This document shows positions 63,401 to 64,000 of a stretch of DNA of 64,000 nucleotides, piece by piece. The notes below the pieces were generated by a model. The model was given only the letters and a program-made list of their open reading frames with translations. It ran no database searches and had not been told where the DNA came from. The stretch's first letter is position 1. Every line of letters starts with the position of its first letter. The translations under genes were made by a program, and so were the position numbers. Source of the DNA: Opitutia bacterium. Its GTDB lineage: Bacteria; Verrucomicrobiota; Verrucomicrobiia; Opitutales; UBA953. Location of the stretch: positions 1 to 64,000 of the forward strand of contig BGOM01000008.1 in assembly GCA_003569245.1 (NCBI GenBank), in the 5' to 3' direction.

Positions 63401-63645
63401 CGCAGGAAGAGGCTTTTCTCCGGGTCGCCGGGCACCAGGGCCGCGCCGCCGTCCCCGCCGGTGGTCAGGCCGGCGAGGGAATCCATGACCAGACCGCCCT
63501 TGTTCTTCCCCGCCGCGTGGCTGTGGCACTTGAAGCAACGCTCCTCGAGCAACGCGACGGCCCGCTCCGCGACGGGCTCATCGGCCCCGCGCAGGGGCAG
63601 GACGGCGAGGCCGAGCAGCAGGGCATGATGGACGCGGAGAGGCAT
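60439..63645 (-). CDS. PSD1 cytochrome protein with C-terminal LamG domain (PSCyt1-DUF1549-DUF1553)
   Basis: 1068 residues, secreted (signal peptide 1-20). PSCyt1 has CFKCHSH at 37-42; DUF1549 (about 160-380) has CARCHDHK near residue 339; DUF1553 spans about 540-800 (ARWLTEPTNPFTARLAMNRLWQ read as two parts, RRGLAPNSSDFGRLGEPPSHP read as two parts); a LamG domain lies at about 830-1030, and the usual end LLNSSEFLYVE is kept. Unlike the other two copies the LamG part is at the C-terminus. It overlaps the DUF1501 start by 4 bases and heads the run PSD1-DUF1501-beta-helix. A TATTCT box lies 6 bases before the ATG. A pectate lyase gene ends 71 bases upstream. Confidence 0.92.
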   Translation of the reverse strand: MPLRVHHALLLGLAVLPLRGADEPVAERAVALLEERCFKCHSHAAGKNKGGLVMDSLAGLTTGGDGGAALVPGDPEKSLFLRNIRSADPEIMMPPKGERLTAAEVKVLSDWVRAGAPWPASRVTAKSDAKYLPGTIGAKERAWWAYQPVRRAEPPAGAASHPIDRFIAASLSEAGLTPAPAAERATLLRRVTFDVTGLPPTPAEVEAFVADPDPLAYEKLVDRLLASPAFGERQARAWLDLVRYADSDGFRIDDFRPTAWRYRDYVIEAYNTNKPYDRFVQEQLAGDELFPGDPAALTATGYLRHWIYEYNNRDARGQWETILNDLTDTTGDVFLGAGMQCARCHDHKFDPILQRDYFALRSFFTNVLPVDDRAAWTPAEAAEHAQKQAAWEQRTAEPRAALARLEQKYRRNAEKEAVGVFPDDIQDMVRKPAAERSPLETQIAALAWRQVDYKFNQLMNSVKGEDSVTQADLRRKLAEADALKPGPPPLVLAVTETGPAGLDATIPKKGTLVPPAFLSVLSATVPAPPAKIIPPADGRTTGRRSALARWLTEPTNPFTARLAMNRLWQQYFRRGLAPNSSDFGRLGEPPSHPELLDWLAAEFMAKGWDQKAMHRLVLTSATYRQSSRHPTPQAGNLRDPQNTLLWRFQPQRLEAEEIRDALFAATGELKLTKRSGPGQVHGEPIRSIFTRIMRNNRDPLADVFDAPQWFASTAARDVTTTPIQSLLLLNSPFMVKRGEALADRLRKEVPGDEPGQIRRLYQLLYGRTPAPAEATRALAFLAEVRGQKPDATARNAAAVDLTSEKVPFRDGQGLRLEAGNTNLLTAERTTRLDLSAGFTIEAVIVPRSVSDGATVRAIASQGVKSSKEGSWQFGITGQKSRRTPLALVLQGFGQLADGKFGEAVYFSNLRLTLHKPYYVAAALTFAKDGQPGTVVFTLKDLANDDEPLLHEQVTGRLARLDTGTHPFHPGGKHGEPEGSFHGVIDDVRLSAGALPDSLLLYASEDAQPSTLGFWRFENKTGLTKDSSGQGRDLTIATGKKPVAKNADRTPLAALCHALLNSSEFLYVE

Positions 63646-63715
63646 CTTATGAGAATATGAATAAGCCCGGCCCTCCGGCTGGGAAGGGTAAAAACCGCCC
63701 GCCGCCGGACCGGTC

Positions 63716-64000
63716 TCAGCGACGGCGCTTCCAGTCCGGGTAATCCTTCGCGAGCAGGTCCCGGGCGTAAGCCCCCAGCCAGCTGTACCCGTTGCGACGC
63801 TCGTAGCCGATATCGGCCAGGGCGGGCTTGGGCACGCCGTCGCGGTCGCAGAAGTAAGGCTGCCCCGTCTTGAGGTCGTAGAAGCGGGCCCAGAGGGCCG
63901 GGGCGCCGGGGTCCTTGACCACCACGTGGTCCTTGCCCTTGGGGGCCTTCGGGTCGTCGACCGTGTCGACGCGGATACCGGTGAGCTTGTGGGCTTCGAA
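63716..64000 (-). CDS. Pectate lyase (PL10-like), C-terminal part, cut by the window edge
   Basis: The last about 94 residues are visible on the minus strand; the 5' part lies beyond the window. The piece FEAHKLTGIRVDTVDDP is followed by LWARFYDLKTGQPYFCDRDG, ALADIGYERRNGYSWLGAYA and the ending AKDYPDWKRRR. This matches the C-terminal end of family 10-type pectate lyases, where Arg-Phe-Tyr-xx-xx, Phe-Cys-xRDG and ERRxGYxW are conserved. The enzyme would cut polygalacturonate by beta-elimination. A 71-base gap separates it from the next PSD1 gene downstream on the same strand, so it may be in the same operon, which links the module to pectin. Confidence 0.85.
   Translation of the reverse strand, partial: FEAHKLTGIRVDTVDDPKAPKGKDHVVVKDPGAPALWARFYDLKTGQPYFCDRDGVPKPALADIGYERRNGYSWLGAYARDLLAKDYPDWKRRR

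Overview
The window is a GC-rich chromosomal segment of a heterotroph that I assign to the Verrucomicrobiota (PVC superphylum), probably near the Opitutae; the order is uncertain because there is no rRNA gene here. The assignment rests on gene content. There are three pairs of PSD1-type cytochrome proteins (DUF1549/DUF1553) and DUF1501 proteins, one Pirellula/Verrucomicrobium-type dehydrogenase with a CxxCH haem site, and many secreted LamG, NHL, DUF6807, YHYH and DUF4091-like proteins. Most start codons have no clear Shine-Dalgarno sequence. I see no rRNA, tRNA, insertion sequence, phage gene, CRISPR array or recognisable transcription factor.

Layout. 1-7036 (minus strand) holds a frame-broken SGNH hydrolase at the window edge, a YHYH-domain protein, a sulfatase/aldo-keto reductase pair, a DUF6807 protein and two small membrane proteins. 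7233-16151 (plus) reads as an oxidative sugar-acid block: a frameshifted cytochrome-type dehydrogenase, an SMP-30 lactonase, then a zinc alcohol dehydrogenase, an SDR and a GntP permease (the gene set of idonate/5-ketogluconate use) and an SGNH hydrolase. 16233-22876 has a small outer-membrane barrel, a FMN-binding/NosR/ApbE fusion coupled to an FAD oxidoreductase, and a LamG protein. 22934-25341 holds four secreted helical proteins built from one repeated module; 26230-27495 holds a second, membrane-anchored paralogue pair. 27618-32367 is a complete four-enzyme trans-4-hydroxy-L-proline degradation operon. 32493-37500 has a degenerate YugP-like metallopeptidase divergent from hemF-hemE-hemH and a PLP aminotransferase. 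37546-64000 is dominated by three PSD1-DUF1501 modules, each next to a different secreted partner (LamG, NHL propeller, beta-helix/propeller fusion), plus a DUF4139 protein, a Tat-lipoprotein pyruvyltransferase homologue, a DUF4091-like glycoside-hydrolase candidate, and the C-terminus of a PL10-like pectate lyase at the right edge.

Taken together, the proteins describe a degrader of sulfated or pectin-like polysaccharides and Hyp-rich glycoproteins: secreted hydrolases and redox proteins outside, uronate/gluconate-type and hydroxyproline catabolism inside, and local haem synthesis that could supply the c-type cytochromes.

Intergenic DNA is unusual. It carries short degenerate tandem repeats with 6- or 7-base units: GGGNNN arrays that fit the G-quadruplex pattern, paired with CCCTGA arrays, and heptamers AACCGCC, TACGGAG and GGATGAG. 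In one locus the two hexamer arms flank a 23S-rRNA-IVP-type four-helix-bundle gene. The first about 700 bases contain several single-base indels and look like a poor-quality contig end.
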